Below, one piece after another: positions 1 to 8,922 of a stretch of 64,000 bases of DNA. The DNA comes from Thiemannella venezuelensis (GTDB taxonomy: Bacteria > Actinomycetota > Actinomycetes > Streptosporangiales > Streptosporangiaceae): NCBI RefSeq assembly GCF_014203605.1, contig NZ_JACHJJ010000012.1, positions 124,001 to 188,000 of the forward strand. Reading direction: 5' to 3'. Position numbers and translations under genes: made by a program. Within the stretch, counting starts at the first letter, position 1, and the number at the start of each line of letters is the position of its first letter. A model generated the notes under the pieces. The model worked only from the letters and a program-made list of their open reading frames with translations, made no database searches and was not told the origin of the DNA.

Positions 1-354
1 CACGACATCGGCAAGAACCTGGTGAACATCATGCTGGAGGGCGCCGGGTTCCAGGTGATCGACCTGGGCGTGCAGGTGGCCCCGGAGAGGTTCGTGGCCG
101 CCGTCCGCGAGCACCGGCCCGACATCGTGGGCTTCTCCGCCTTCCTCACCACGACGATGCCGATGTTCAAGGCGAACATCAACGCGCTGGAGAAGGCGGG
201 CCTGCGCGACCAGGTGATCGTCATGGTCGGCGGGGCCCCGGTCACCCAGGAGTACGCCGACGCCGTCGGCGCGGACGGCTACGCCGCCGACGCCTCCACC
301 GCCGTCCGCCGCGCCAAGGAGCTCCTGGCCGGCCGCCGCGCCGTACCCGCCTAG
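1..354 (+). CDS. Cobalamin-binding corrinoid protein (5' end outside window)
   Basis: Only the C-terminal cobalamin-binding domain (117 residues) lies in the window; the reading frame is open at base 1. It begins HDIGKN, the second half of the DxHxxG motif whose His is the lower cobalt ligand. This is followed by GFSAFLTTT (the SxL element) and VMVGGAPV (the GG element that packs on the nucleotide tail). Proteins of this type (MtbC/MtaC/MtgC class) carry a methyl group on Co between a substrate methyltransferase and a tetrahydrofolate enzyme. The stop lies 9 bases before the next gene, a methyl-THF methyltransferase, so the two are one operon. The methyl donor cannot be read from this fragment; it should be set by a substrate methyltransferase just upstream of the window. 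Confidence 0.9.
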   Translation, partial: HDIGKNLVNIMLEGAGFQVIDLGVQVAPERFVAAVREHRPDIVGFSAFLTTTMPMFKANINALEKAGLRDQVIVMVGGAPVTQEYADAVGADGYAADASTAVRRAKELLAGRRAVPA

Positions 355-363
355 GAGGGCATC

Positions 364-1215
364 GTGCACACCGTCCTGAGGTCCCGGACCAGGGAAGTGG
401 TCATCGGCCCCGACCGGCCGTTCTGCGTCATCGGGGAGCGCATCAACCCGACCGGGCGCACGAAGTTCGCCGAGGCGCTGCGCGCGGGCGACCTGTCCCA
501 GGTGGTCGCCGACGTGGAGCGGCAGGTCGCGGCCGGGGCGCACGTGCTCGACGTGAACGCGGGCGTGCCGCTCACCGACGAGGCCGAGCTGCTCACCGCC
601 GTGGTCAAGCTCGTCCAGGAGCACACCGACCTGCCGCTGTGCATCGACTCCTCGGTGGTCGGGGCGCTGGCCGCGGCCCTGGCGGTCTACCAGGGCAAGG
701 CGCTGGTCAACTCGGTGACCGGCGAGGACGACCGGCTCGCCGAGATCCTGCCGCTGGTCAAGCGGTACGGCGCGGCGGTCGTCGCGCTGGCCAACGACGA
801 GACCGGCATCCCGGAGACCGCGGAGCAGCGGCTGGAGATCACCGGGAAGATCGTCCGGGTGGCCGTGGAGGAGTACGGCATCCCGATGGAGGACATCGTC
901 ATCGACCCGCTCGCGATGACCGTCGGCGCCGACACCGACGCGGTGAACACGACGCTGGAGACCATCCGGGCGATCCGCGACGTCTACGGGCTCAACATGT
1001 GCCTGGGCGCCTCCAACGTCTCCTTCGGCCTGCCCGACCGGCACGCGCTGGGCGCCGCCTTCCTGCCGATGGCCGCCGCCGCCGGGCTGACCGGCGCCAT
1101 CATGAACGTCCTGGCCCCCGAGTGCGTCACCGCCGCCCGCGCCGCCGACCTGCTGCTCGGAAACGACCCGTGGGGCGCGAACTGGATCGCCGCCTACCGG
1201 GCCCGGCGGCCGTGA
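364..1215 (+). CDS. Methyltetrahydrofolate:corrinoid methyltransferase (pterin-binding)
   Basis: A 283-residue protein with the dihydropteroate-synthase-like TIM barrel of AcsE/MtgA-type methyltransferases. Visible pterin-site segments are GERINPTGR (about residue 22), DVNAGVP, CIDSS, NSVTGED, and the late barrel stretches IDPLAMTVG and LGASNVSFGLP. It would move a methyl group between the corrinoid protein and tetrahydrofolate in the cytoplasm. The GTG start is preceded by a strong AGGAGGG site. Its stop overlaps the next GTG (GTGA), which suggests translational coupling to the activator. Lack of a folate synthesis context and the corrinoid neighbours argue against a true dihydropteroate synthase. 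Confidence 0.9.
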   Translation: MHTVLRSRTREVVIGPDRPFCVIGERINPTGRTKFAEALRAGDLSQVVADVERQVAAGAHVLDVNAGVPLTDEAELLTAVVKLVQEHTDLPLCIDSSVVGALAAALAVYQGKALVNSVTGEDDRLAEILPLVKRYGAAVVALANDETGIPETAEQRLEITGKIVRVAVEEYGIPMEDIVIDPLAMTVGADTDAVNTTLETIRAIRDVYGLNMCLGASNVSFGLPDRHALGAAFLPMAAAAGLTGAIMNVLAPECVTAARAADLLLGNDPWGANWIAAYRARRP

Positions 1216-3140
1216 CCGCAGCGGTCCCCGGCGACGGGCAGGCCCCCGGGAGCGGGCGGGTACGGCTGCGCCTGCTGACCGAGGGAAGGCCGCCCAGGGA
1301 GGTGAGCGTGCCTGCGGGGGTGAGCGTGTTCGAGGCGGCGAGCTGGAACGGCGTCGCGATCGACTCCACCTGCGGCGGGCACGGGACCTGCCGCAAGTGC
1401 AGGGTCAGGGTGACCCCCGGTCCGGGCGGCGGGAACGGCGCGCACGGCCCGGACGGCCCCGGTGGCGCCGGGGGCGGGGCGGCCGGCGCGGACGCCGCCT
1501 TCCCGGTCTCCCGGCTGGACCCCCGGGCGTTCACCCCGGAGCAGCTGCGCGAGGGGTGGCGCCTGGCCTGCCTGGCCCAGGCCGTCTCCGACCTGGAGGT
1601 GGAGGTGCCCGCGCTCTCCACCCGGCCGAAGGCGGCGACCGTGGGGGTGGGCCGGCAGGTCATCCTCCGCCCGGCCGTGCAGAAACGCTACGTCGAGCTG
1701 GCCGAGCCCTCCCTCTCCGACCAGGTCCCGGACGTGGAGCGGCTGCTGGCCGCCCTGGACGACCTGGAGCCCACCCCGGACCTGCACGCCGTGCGGGCCG
1801 CGGGGCGCGTGATGCGGGCCGCGGACTTCAGGGTCACGGCGGTGGTCGTGGACGACGCGCTGATCGACGTGGAGCCCGGGGACACCAGCGGGTCGCGCTA
1901 CGGCCTCGCCGTCGACCTGGGCACGACGACGGTCGTGGCGACGCTGCTGGACCTGTCCGCCGGGACGCCGGTGGCGGTGCGCTCGATGCTCAACCTGCAG
2001 CAGCCGTACGGCGCCGACGTGATCTCCAGGATCAGCGCGACCATGCTGGACCCGGCGGCACTGGACCGGCTGCGGGACGCGGCCCGCGAGACGCTGGACC
2101 GGCTCGCGCTGGAGGTGTGCGAGGAGGCGGGGGTCTCCCCCGGGCACGTCTACGAGGTCGCGCTGGCCGGGAACGCGACCATGGTGCACCTCGTCCTCGG
2201 CGTCGACCCCGAGCCGCTGGGCGTGGCGCCGTTCGTGACCGCCGTGCGCGCGCTGCCCGTGCTGCTCGCCTCCGACCTGGGGCTGCGGCTGCACCCGCGG
2301 GCCCGGGCCGTGGTGCTGCCCGCGCTGGGCGCCTACGTCGGCGGCGACATCGTGGCCGGGGCGCTGGCGACCGGCATGGACCGGGACCGGCGGCTGCGGC
2401 TCTTCGTCGACGTGGGCACCAACTGCGAGATCGTGCTGGGGGGCGCCGACCGGCTGCTGGCCACGGCCGCCCCGGCCGGGCCCGCCTTCGAGGGGGCCCA
2501 GATCCGCTGCGGGATGCGCGCCTCGGCCGGGGCGATCGAGACGGTGCGGCTCGCGCCCTCGGTGGAGCTGGGCGTGATTGGCGACGTCGCCCCGGCCGGC
2601 CTGTGCGGGTCGGGGCTGGTGGACGCGGTGGCGGAGCTGCTCCGGGTCGGCCTGCTGGACCGCTCGGGCCGGTTCGTCCCCGAGGAGGAGGCCGTACGGC
2701 TCGCACCCGGCCTGGCCGCCCGGCTGACCGTGATCGGCGGGGAACGGGTCTTCGTGCTGGCCGGGGACGTCTACCTGTCCCAGCGGGACGTGCGCGAACT
2801 GCAGTTCGCCAAGGCAGCGATCGCGACGGGGTGGCGGCTGCTGCTGCAGGAGCACGGGGCCGGGGAGGACGACATCCAGCAGGTCCTGCTGGCCGGTTCC
2901 TTCGGCTCCTACCTCTCCCCCGCCTCGGCGGTCCGCATCGGCCTGGTGCCGGAGCTGGCCCTGTCCCGGATCGTCAGCGCGGGCAACGTCGCCGGGGAGG
3001 GCGCCAAGCTCGCGCTGCTCTCGGTCCAGGAACGCGCCGGAGCCCTCGCCCTCCTGGAGGAGATCCGCTATGTCGAGCTCTCCGACCGGCCCGACTTCAA
3101 CGACCGCTTCGTCGACCTGCTCTCCTTCCCCGGTCCCTGA
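1212..3140 (+). CDS. Corrinoid activation protein, RACo type (2Fe-2S + ASKHA ATPase)
   Basis: A 642-residue protein starting at a GTG that overlaps the previous stop. The N-terminal ferredoxin-like domain has Cys54, Cys60, Cys63 and Cys120, which fit a plant-type 2Fe-2S cluster. A Gly-rich insert of about 30 residues sits between the third and fourth Cys and is unusual. The rest is the DUF4445/ASKHA ATPase region, with [12 protein letters not shown] as phosphate-1 loop, [11 protein letters not shown] and a late [10 protein letters not shown] segment. Such proteins reactivate oxidised Co(II) corrinoid to Co(I) using ATP and an electron donor. Position directly after the methyltransferase supports this role for the corrinoid protein upstream. 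The longer reading frame to the left is only open shadow sequence. Confidence 0.9.
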   Translation: MTAAVPGDGQAPGSGRVRLRLLTEGRPPREVSVPAGVSVFEAASWNGVAIDSTCGGHGTCRKCRVRVTPGPGGGNGAHGPDGPGGAGGGAAGADAAFPVSRLDPRAFTPEQLREGWRLACLAQAVSDLEVEVPALSTRPKAATVGVGRQVILRPAVQKRYVELAEPSLSDQVPDVERLLAALDDLEPTPDLHAVRAAGRVMRAADFRVTAVVVDDALIDVEPGDTSGSRYGLAVDLGTTTVVATLLDLSAGTPVAVRSMLNLQQPYGADVISRISATMLDPAALDRLRDAARETLDRLALEVCEEAGVSPGHVYEVALAGNATMVHLVLGVDPEPLGVAPFVTAVRALPVLLASDLGLRLHPRARAVVLPALGAYVGGDIVAGALATGMDRDRRLRLFVDVGTNCEIVLGGADRLLATAAPAGPAFEGAQIRCGMRASAGAIETVRLAPSVELGVIGDVAPAGLCGSGLVDAVAELLRVGLLDRSGRFVPEEEAVRLAPGLAARLTVIGGERVFVLAGDVYLSQRDVRELQFAKAAIATGWRLLLQEHGAGEDDIQQVLLAGSFGSYLSPASAVRIGLVPELALSRIVSAGNVAGEGAKLALLSVQERAGALALLEEIRYVELSDRPDFNDRFVDLLSFPGP

Positions 3141-3198
3141 ACCCCTCCCCCGGCCCGCTCCGGCGGGCGGTGCCGGGCAGCGGCGGGAGAGCGCGGGA

Positions 3199-3774
3199 GT
3201 GATCGCGTGCGGGGCGCTGGCGGGGCACGTGCGGGAGATCGCGGCGCGGCGCGGATGGGCGGTCGAGGTGTACCCGCTCCCGCCGCTGCTGCACAACCGT
3301 CCGGCCCTGATCGCCGCCGAGGTCGAGGCGGTGGCGGCGGGCGTGCGGGACAGGCACCGGCGGCTGGCGGTGGCCTACGCCGACTGCGGGACCTACGGGG
3401 CGCTGGACGCGGTGTGCGAGCGGCACGGCCTGGCCCGGCTGCGCGGCGGGCACTGCTACGACGTCTTCGCCGGGCCCGCGCTGCGGCGGCTGGCCGAGGA
3501 GGAGCCGGGGACGTACTTCCTCACCGACTACCTGGTCCGCACCTTCCACCGCTCCGTCCTGGCCGAACTCGGCCTGGACCGGTACCCGGACCTGCGCGAC
3601 GCCTACTTCGCCCACTACCGCCGCGCCGTCTGGCTGGCCCAGCGCCCGACGCCGGAGCTGCGCGCGCTGGCCGTACGGGCGGCCGGGATCCTGGGCCTGC
3701 CCCTCGTGGTCCGCGCGACCGGGGATGAGAGGCTGGAAGCGGAACTGGAGACACTTCTGGAACCGGGTTCGTGA
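3199..3774 (+). CDS. DUF1638 family protein
   Basis: About 191 residues from the GTG that gives [11 protein letters not shown], the usual beginning of DUF1638 proteins. An upstream in-frame start would add a Pro/Ser-rich tail copied from the end of the activator frame, so it was not used. Conserved-looking segments are [22 protein letters not shown] and [14 protein letters not shown]. The Cys and His in these segments suggest a metal or cofactor site. The family travels with corrinoid methyltransferase operons but its biochemical role is not established. It lies 58 bases after the activator on the same strand and is probably the last gene of the one-carbon operon. Confidence 0.75.
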   Translation: MIACGALAGHVREIAARRGWAVEVYPLPPLLHNRPALIAAEVEAVAAGVRDRHRRLAVAYADCGTYGALDAVCERHGLARLRGGHCYDVFAGPALRRLAEEEPGTYFLTDYLVRTFHRSVLAELGLDRYPDLRDAYFAHYRRAVWLAQRPTPELRALAVRAAGILGLPLVVRATGDERLEAELETLLEPGS

Positions 3775-3812
3775 CGCCGGTCTGCCCCCGGAGCCACATT
3801 CCCCGCGGCCCA

Positions 3813-3847
3813 TTGACACATCCGGAGCCGGAGAGAAGTGTCCGGAT
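3813..3847 (+). promoter_or_regulatory. Possible promoter/inverted repeat before the metalloprotease
   Basis: A perfect TTGACA hexamer (3813-3818) is followed by an inverted repeat, ATCCGGA (3820-3826) and TCCGGAT (3841-3847). No convincing -10 hexamer is found at 16-18 bases. This is a candidate control region in the 177-base gap before the 3952 gene, not a proven promoter. Confidence 0.3.
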
Positions 3848-3951
3848 ATACCGCTGCCGCGAGCCCGGGCGGCCGCCCGGCGGCGCGCCACCGGGTGTCC
3901 CGGGCCACGACGCCGTGCCCGGAACGCGGCGAGAGCGACGGGAGAGATCAC

Positions 3952-6129
3952 ATGTCCGCTCCATCCGACCCGACCCTGGGGACGTCGGCGTCCCCGCCCG
4001 GCGTGGTCGTCCTCGGACACCCCCTGCGCGAGGAGGACGTCCGGCCCGACGGGAGGGTGCTCGAGCAGCGCCCGGAGGCGGGAGGCCCGCGGCAGGAGGT
4101 CCAGTGGCAGCTGACGCGCGGCAGGTACGGCAGCGCGGGCCAGGACTGCCGGATCGAGCTCCGCGTGGACGTCGACGGCGCCCGGCCGCAGCACCGGGTC
4201 AGCGCCGACTTCTTCTCCGTCAGCGGGAGCACGACCTCCTACTTCGGTTCCGTCATCGTGCACCTGCCGGCGGTCACCGTCACGGCCGAGGAGGTCGTGA
4301 TCGAGGGGACGGGGAACTTCACCTTCACCGCCGGGGCCCCCGTCGTGCGGGTGAGCATCCCGCGCAGGACCGCCCTGCAGCCCCAGGCCGACGCCACCGT
4401 GCGCTTCTCCGCCGCCTCGGGCGAGCCCGGCGCCGCCTACACCTGCGCGTTCGTCTCGCCGTACTTCCGCAGCGTGCTCCTGGAGCAGGACTCGGTGACC
4501 GGGACCGTGCCGTTCGTCTCCTACGACACCGGGGCCCTGCCCCAGCCCCCCGGCAGCCGGGCCCGCGAGCTCACCGTCGTGCGCGCCTACGCCGAGGCCG
4601 GGATCGAGCTGCAGATGTCCGGCGTCTCCGACGTCATCGACACCGCGGGCTCCGGCGCCGACCTGCTCTGGGACGACGCCGAGCTGCACAACGCGATGGT
4701 CAGGCACTTCAGCGCGCACCACAACGTGCCGCAGTGGAAGGTCTGGATGCTGGTCGCCAGCGCGCACACCGGCGGCTACCGCGGGATCATGTTCGACTAC
4801 GGCGACGCCTGCCAGCGCCAGGGCGCGGCGGTCTTCTACAACGCCGTCAAGGGTGACGGCCCGCAGGCCCTGCGCGCCCAGCTCCGCACCTACGTGCACG
4901 AGATCGGCCACGCCTTCAACCTGCTGCACTCCTGGCAGAAGCACCTGGCCGTCCCGCCGCAGCCGCTCGGCCCCAACGGGGGCCTGGCGGACCTGAGCTG
5001 GATGAACTACGTCCAGAACTACCGGCCCGTCTCCGGCGCCGGGGGCGAGGCCGCCTACTGGGCGGCGTTCCCCTTCCAGTTCACCGACAGCGAGCTGGTC
5101 CACCTCCGCCACGGCCACTACCGCGACGTGATCATGGGGGCGAACCCCTTCGGGACGGGCGGCGCCGAGATCGCCCCCGAGCTCTTCGACGAGCCGGTCG
5201 AGGACCGGTCGGGCCTCGCCCTCGGACTGCGCGCCACCAAGGAGGCCTTCGCGTTCGGCGAGCCGGTGGTCGTGGAGCTCAAGCTCTGCACCACCGACCT
5301 GCGCGGCCGCAGCACCCACGGCCACCTGCACCCGGACACCGACTTCACGCACATCGCGATCACCCAGCCGTCCGGCCGGACCGTGCTCTACCGGCCGATG
5401 CTCCGCCACTGCGTGGACGAGACGGCCATGATCAGGCTGGACGGGGAGAACCCGGCGATCTACCGCAGCGCCTACATCGGCCACGGCAGCGACGGGCACT
5501 ACTTCCAGCAGCCCGGCGAGTACCGCGTCCGCGCCCAGTACCTGGCCTCCGACGGCTCCCGGGTCGTCTCCCCGGTCTGCGTGATCCGGGTCCGGTACCC
5601 CGTCACGCAGGACGACCAGCAGGTCGCCGAGCTGCTGCTGGGCGAGGAGTCGGGCAAGCTGCTCTCCCTGCTCGGCTCCGACTCCCCCTGCCTGGCCTCG
5701 GGGAACGACGCGCTGCGCGAGGTCATCGAGCGCTACGGCGAGCACCCCCTGGCGGTGTACGCCCGCATGGCCCAGGGCATCAACGCCGAGCGGGAGTTCA
5801 AGGACCTCACCGCCGACAAGGAGCTGAAAATCCGCCAGCCCGACACCAAGGAGAGCATCCAGCAGCTCACCATGGTGGCCGACGCCTCGGCGAAGGGCGC
5901 GGGCGTGGACAACATCACGCTCAACATGGTGATGCGCCGCCTGGCCCGCGCCCAGGCCAGGCAGGGCGACCTGGAGCAGGCCACCGGCACCATCGACAGG
6001 ATGGTCCACACCTTCGAGGCCAAGCATCTGCGCCCGTCCGTGCTCGACCAGATCCGGCAGCAGGCCGAGCGGGCCAAGGCGGTCCTCGCCGCCGAGGCTG
6101 GTGAACGGCCCGCCGAGAGGAAGCGGTGA
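3952..6129 (+). CDS. Metzincin-like zinc metalloprotease, multidomain
   Basis: A 725-residue protein starting at ATG 3952 (GGGAGAG upstream). Residues 316-326 read HEIGHAFNLLH, an HExxHxxNxxH zinc site with three His ligands. About 25 residues later SWMNY (Met351) forms a Met-turn, so the catalytic domain belongs to the metzincin clan, with Asn where Gly is usual. The N-terminal 200 residues look beta-rich. After the protease domain come a beta-sandwich-like region (about 420-560) and a helical tail (about 570-725). No signal peptide or membrane segment is visible, so it is either cytoplasmic or exported by an unknown route. The substrate is unknown. The small 6196 gene follows and shares a similar beta-sandwich flavour. 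Confidence 0.7.
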   Translation: MSAPSDPTLGTSASPPGVVVLGHPLREEDVRPDGRVLEQRPEAGGPRQEVQWQLTRGRYGSAGQDCRIELRVDVDGARPQHRVSADFFSVSGSTTSYFGSVIVHLPAVTVTAEEVVIEGTGNFTFTAGAPVVRVSIPRRTALQPQADATVRFSAASGEPGAAYTCAFVSPYFRSVLLEQDSVTGTVPFVSYDTGALPQPPGSRARELTVVRAYAEAGIELQMSGVSDVIDTAGSGADLLWDDAELHNAMVRHFSAHHNVPQWKVWMLVASAHTGGYRGIMFDYGDACQRQGAAVFYNAVKGDGPQALRAQLRTYVHEIGHAFNLLHSWQKHLAVPPQPLGPNGGLADLSWMNYVQNYRPVSGAGGEAAYWAAFPFQFTDSELVHLRHGHYRDVIMGANPFGTGGAEIAPELFDEPVEDRSGLALGLRATKEAFAFGEPVVVELKLCTTDLRGRSTHGHLHPDTDFTHIAITQPSGRTVLYRPMLRHCVDETAMIRLDGENPAIYRSAYIGHGSDGHYFQQPGEYRVRAQYLASDGSRVVSPVCVIRVRYPVTQDDQQVAELLLGEESGKLLSLLGSDSPCLASGNDALREVIERYGEHPLAVYARMAQGINAEREFKDLTADKELKIRQPDTKESIQQLTMVADASAKGAGVDNITLNMVMRRLARAQARQGDLEQATGTIDRMVHTFEAKHLRPSVLDQIRQQAERAKAVLAAEAGERPAERKR

Positions 6130-6195
6130 CCCGTCGAGAGGCGGCATGTCCGCCACGGCCGGCATGATCGCCGGGCGACCGAGAAGAAGGACACC

Positions 6196-6708
6196 GTGCC
6201 CCGGACAGACACGCACCGGGCGGACGCGCTCCGCGTAGAACTGACCGCTCCCGGCGGGCCGTACCCCGCCGGGAAGCCGGTCCCCGTCTCCGTCTCCCTC
6301 GTCGCCGTCGCCGAACTGCTGGTCACCGGCGTCCTCGACGGCTCGGAGGACGGCAGCCGCTATCCCCGCTACCTTCCGTCGGTCTCCTTCGAGGGCCGGG
6401 TCGCCGCCGCCCCGCCCGTCCCGGAGGACCCTCTCACCGGCCCGCTGCTCGCCTCCGACTTCGTACGGCTGGCGCCCGGCGAGGCGTTCGACCCCTGCGC
6501 GGCGCGGACCCTGGCCACCTTCGAGACCTTCGCCCCGGACCGGCCCGGCTCCTACGCCTACACGCTGACCCTGGACACCGAGAGCGAGGCCCCCGAGCAG
6601 TGGCTCGGCCGCCTCGGCCAGACCGGCGCCGCCGAGGTCCTCGCCCTCGTCCGGCGGGTCCCCCGCCTCCGCGTCACCTCACCCTCTTTGATCGTCGAAG
6701 TCCACTGA
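6196..6708 (+). CDS. Hypothetical protein next to the metalloprotease
   Basis: 170 residues from a GTG preceded by GAGAAGAAGG. No family was recognised. The pattern of alternating hydrophobic residues, with RVELTAPGGPYPAG near the start and GSYAYTLTLDTES near residue 120, looks like a beta-sandwich of the kind found in the C-terminal half of the preceding protease. It follows the protease by 66 bases on the same strand and is probably co-transcribed. A role as chaperone, inhibitor or accessory domain of the protease is conceivable but is a guess from position. Confidence 0.6.
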   Translation: MPRTDTHRADALRVELTAPGGPYPAGKPVPVSVSLVAVAELLVTGVLDGSEDGSRYPRYLPSVSFEGRVAAAPPVPEDPLTGPLLASDFVRLAPGEAFDPCAARTLATFETFAPDRPGSYAYTLTLDTESEAPEQWLGRLGQTGAAEVLALVRRVPRLRVTSPSLIVEVH

Positions 6709-6748
6709 AACGTGGAACCGGATAACGTCCGCTGACGGAGTAGGGGAT

Positions 6749-7396
6749 GTGGGCGCGACCGCGCTCGCAGACAAGGACCCCTCTCATGACTGGACGAAAC
6801 AGGTGGTGACGCTGTCGTTCCCGCACCGGGCGGCAGCGCCCGCCCTGTCTCCGCCCTCCGACGACGCGGCGCTGATCGAGGAGTCGCTGGCGGACCCCGA
6901 CAGGTTCGCCGGGCTGTTCGACCGGCACGCCGACGAGATCCACCGGTACGCCGCCCGGCGGCTCGACGACGTCACCACGGCCGACGACGTGACGGCCGAG
7001 ACGTTCCTCGTGGCCTTCCGCAAGCGCGCCCGCTACGACCTGACCAGGCCCGACGCCCGGCCCTGGCTGTACGGCATCGCCTCGAACCTGATCTCCGGCC
7101 ACCGCAGGGCCGAGACGCGCAGGCTCAAGGCCCTCTCCCGGCAGGCCCCGGAGCAGGCGGCCGGTTTCGAGGAGCGCAGCGCCGAGCGGGTGACCGCCGA
7201 CGGCCTCCGGCCTGCGCTGGCCGCCGCGCTGGCGAGACTGAGCTCCGCAGAGCGCGACCTGCTGCTCCTGGTCGCCTGGGCCGAGCTGACCTACGAGGAG
7301 GCCGCACAGGCGCTCGGCGTCCCGATCGGAACCGTGCGCTCCCGGCTCTCCCGGACCCGAACCAAGATCCGCCGCTTCCTGGAGTCGCACGCATGA
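6749..7396 (+). CDS. ECF-family RNA polymerase sigma factor
   Basis: 215 residues from GTG 6749 (GGAG about 10 bases upstream). Sigma region 2 runs from about residue 50, DRFAGLFDRHADEIHRYAAR, through DDVTAETFLVAFRKR to PWLYGIASNLI. Region 4 (about 150-210) has LSSAERDLLLLVAWAEL and the helix-turn-helix YEEAAQALGVPIGTVRSRL. The stop overlaps the ATG of the next gene by four bases, giving translational coupling to a membrane-anchored partner. This arrangement is typical of the actinobacterial ECF groups that travel with CU044_5270 proteins. A second in-frame GTG at 6803 is a possible shorter start. Confidence 0.92.
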   Translation: MGATALADKDPSHDWTKQVVTLSFPHRAAAPALSPPSDDAALIEESLADPDRFAGLFDRHADEIHRYAARRLDDVTTADDVTAETFLVAFRKRARYDLTRPDARPWLYGIASNLISGHRRAETRRLKALSRQAPEQAAGFEERSAERVTADGLRPALAAALARLSSAERDLLLLVAWAELTYEEAAQALGVPIGTVRSRLSRTRTKIRRFLESHA

Positions 7397-8475
7397 ACGA
7401 GGACGAGATCCAGCTGGTCGCGGCCGTCCGGCCGGACGCGCCGCCGTACGACCCGGAGGCGAAGGCCGCGGCCCGGCGGGGGCTGGCCGCGGCGGCCGCC
7501 TCGCGCGCGCCCGCCCGGCCTTTCTGGCGCGGGCCGCGTATGACGCTGCTGGCCGGTGCGCTGGCGGTGGCGGCCGCCGCGACCGGGGTCGTTCTGGTCA
7601 CCGGGACCGGCCCGGAGCGCGGGCCGGTCGAGGAGGTCGTGGTGGCACTCCCCGAGATCGCGCCCGTGTCGGCGAGAGAGGTGCTCGGCAGGGCCGCGAA
7701 CGCGGCCACCCGGACCGGGACCGACCTGGAACCGCGCGACGACCAGTTCATCAAGGTCGAGTCGGAGACGATGTACGCCGCCTACTCCCACATGGACGCC
7801 GACCCCGCGGCGGATGCCACCGGCGAGACCCGCCATCTCTACCGGACCAGGCGGACGATCTGGCAGTCCGCCGACGGGAGCAGGGAGGGAGCGCTGAGGG
7901 TCGAGCACCTGGAGCCGAAGGCCTATCCCGGCTGGCCGATTCCGGAGGAGGCGTACGAGGCGGTCGGCCGGGTCGGCATGGACCGGCTGCCGGTCTGCGA
8001 ACCGGTTCCCGACTTCCTCCGCACCGACCACGCGGCGCTGAAGAGGCTTCCGACCGACGCCGAGGGCATGCGCGCCCACCTCTACGAGGGCGACCGAGGA
8101 GGCAACTCCAGGGACGAGGCCGCCTGGACCCGGGTCGGCGACCTGCTGCGGGAGAACTACCTGCCCGCCGCGCAGCGGGCCGCGCTGTTCAAGGCGGCGG
8201 CCACGATCCCCGGGGTGAACGCGGTGGAGGACGCCGAGGACGCCGCGGGCCGCAAGGGCATCGGGGTGGGCCGGGTGAACCTGGGCGGGGTCCGCGAGGA
8301 CCTCGTCTTCGACCCGGAGACCTACGAGCTGCTCGGGGAGCGCGGCGTCGTGGTGGACGAGAAGCTGGCGAAGTCCCCCGAGGGGAGCCTGGTCGCCTCC
8401 ACCGCGCAGCTCTCGGTCACCGTGACCGACGAGGCACCCGCGGTCGAGGGGGATGACAGGTCCGGCTGCGGCTGA
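7393..8475 (+). CDS. CU044_5270-type membrane-anchored partner of the ECF sigma factor
   Basis: 360 residues. A short cytoplasmic part rich in Arg/Ala is followed by one membrane helix at about residues 50-72 (LLAGALAVAAAATGVVLV) and a large extracytoplasmic domain of about 285 residues ending with a lone Cys (SGCG). The layout and the opening MNEDEIQLVAAVRPD match the CU044_5270 family seen immediately after ECF sigma genes in actinomycetes. It probably holds or senses for the sigma factor, although a classic anti-sigma zinc motif is not visible. The ATG overlaps the sigma stop (ATGA). Confidence 0.8.
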   Translation: MNEDEIQLVAAVRPDAPPYDPEAKAAARRGLAAAAASRAPARPFWRGPRMTLLAGALAVAAAATGVVLVTGTGPERGPVEEVVVALPEIAPVSAREVLGRAANAATRTGTDLEPRDDQFIKVESETMYAAYSHMDADPAADATGETRHLYRTRRTIWQSADGSREGALRVEHLEPKAYPGWPIPEEAYEAVGRVGMDRLPVCEPVPDFLRTDHAALKRLPTDAEGMRAHLYEGDRGGNSRDEAAWTRVGDLLRENYLPAAQRAALFKAAATIPGVNAVEDAEDAAGRKGIGVGRVNLGGVREDLVFDPETYELLGERGVVVDEKLAKSPEGSLVASTAQLSVTVTDEAPAVEGDDRSGCG

Positions 8476-8563
8476 CGGGGACCCTGCCCGGGCGGCGCGG
8501 ACGTGACGCTGTTTTTAGCGGGGGCATGGCGGAGCCTCACCGCCGCCCGGGAAGGCCTCCTGT

Positions 8564-8917
8564 ATGAGAGAGCTCAGCACGATCTTCAGGGCCGCCCTCG
8601 CCACCGCGGGGGCCGCGGTCCTCCTGCTCGCCGGGGGCGGCACCGCCCTGGCCGGCACCGGTACCGTCACCCGCGCCCCGGTCGCGCCCACCCCGGCCCC
8701 GGCCGCACCCGCCGCCGTGGACGAGATCACCTCGGAGGAGGCCGTCGAGATCGCCGAGCGGAACGCTCCCGGGGCCATGGTCGTGAAGGTCGAGCGCGTG
8801 CACGAGCAGGGCATCTGGACCTGGTGGGTTCAGATGGAGGAAGGACTGTGGAGGTACGACCTGTACATCTCCACCAAGACCGGGAGGATCGTCAGATTGA
8901 AGATCAACTACAGCTGA
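8564..8917 (+). CDS. Secreted PepSY domain protein 1
   Basis: 117 residues with a signal peptide (about residues 1-31, RAALATAGAAVLLLAGGG then an ALA-G cleavage-like site). After a Pro/Ala linker there is one PepSY domain. TSEEAVEIAERNAPGAMVVKVERV forms the helix and first strand, and the strands WTWWVQMEEG, WRYDLYISTKTGRIVRLK follow. PepSY domains often inhibit peptidases or modulate sensor kinases outside the membrane. The ATG follows GGAAGG. A TTAGC element at 8515-8519 matches the repeats in front of the 9477 and 11727 genes. It ends 5 bases before the convergent 8923 gene and resembles the PepSY protein at 11727. Confidence 0.85.
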   Translation: MRELSTIFRAALATAGAAVLLLAGGGTALAGTGTVTRAPVAPTPAPAAPAAVDEITSEEAVEIAERNAPGAMVVKVERVHEQGIWTWWVQMEEGLWRYDLYISTKTGRIVRLKINYS

Positions 8918-8922
8918 CGGCC

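Noticed and set aside
1194-6216. Long minus-strand open frames opposite the corrinoid operon and the metalloprotease
   Set aside because: They are rich in Arg, Gly, Pro and His with no domain, and mirror well-supported plus-strand genes. This is the usual shadow effect of high third-position GC.
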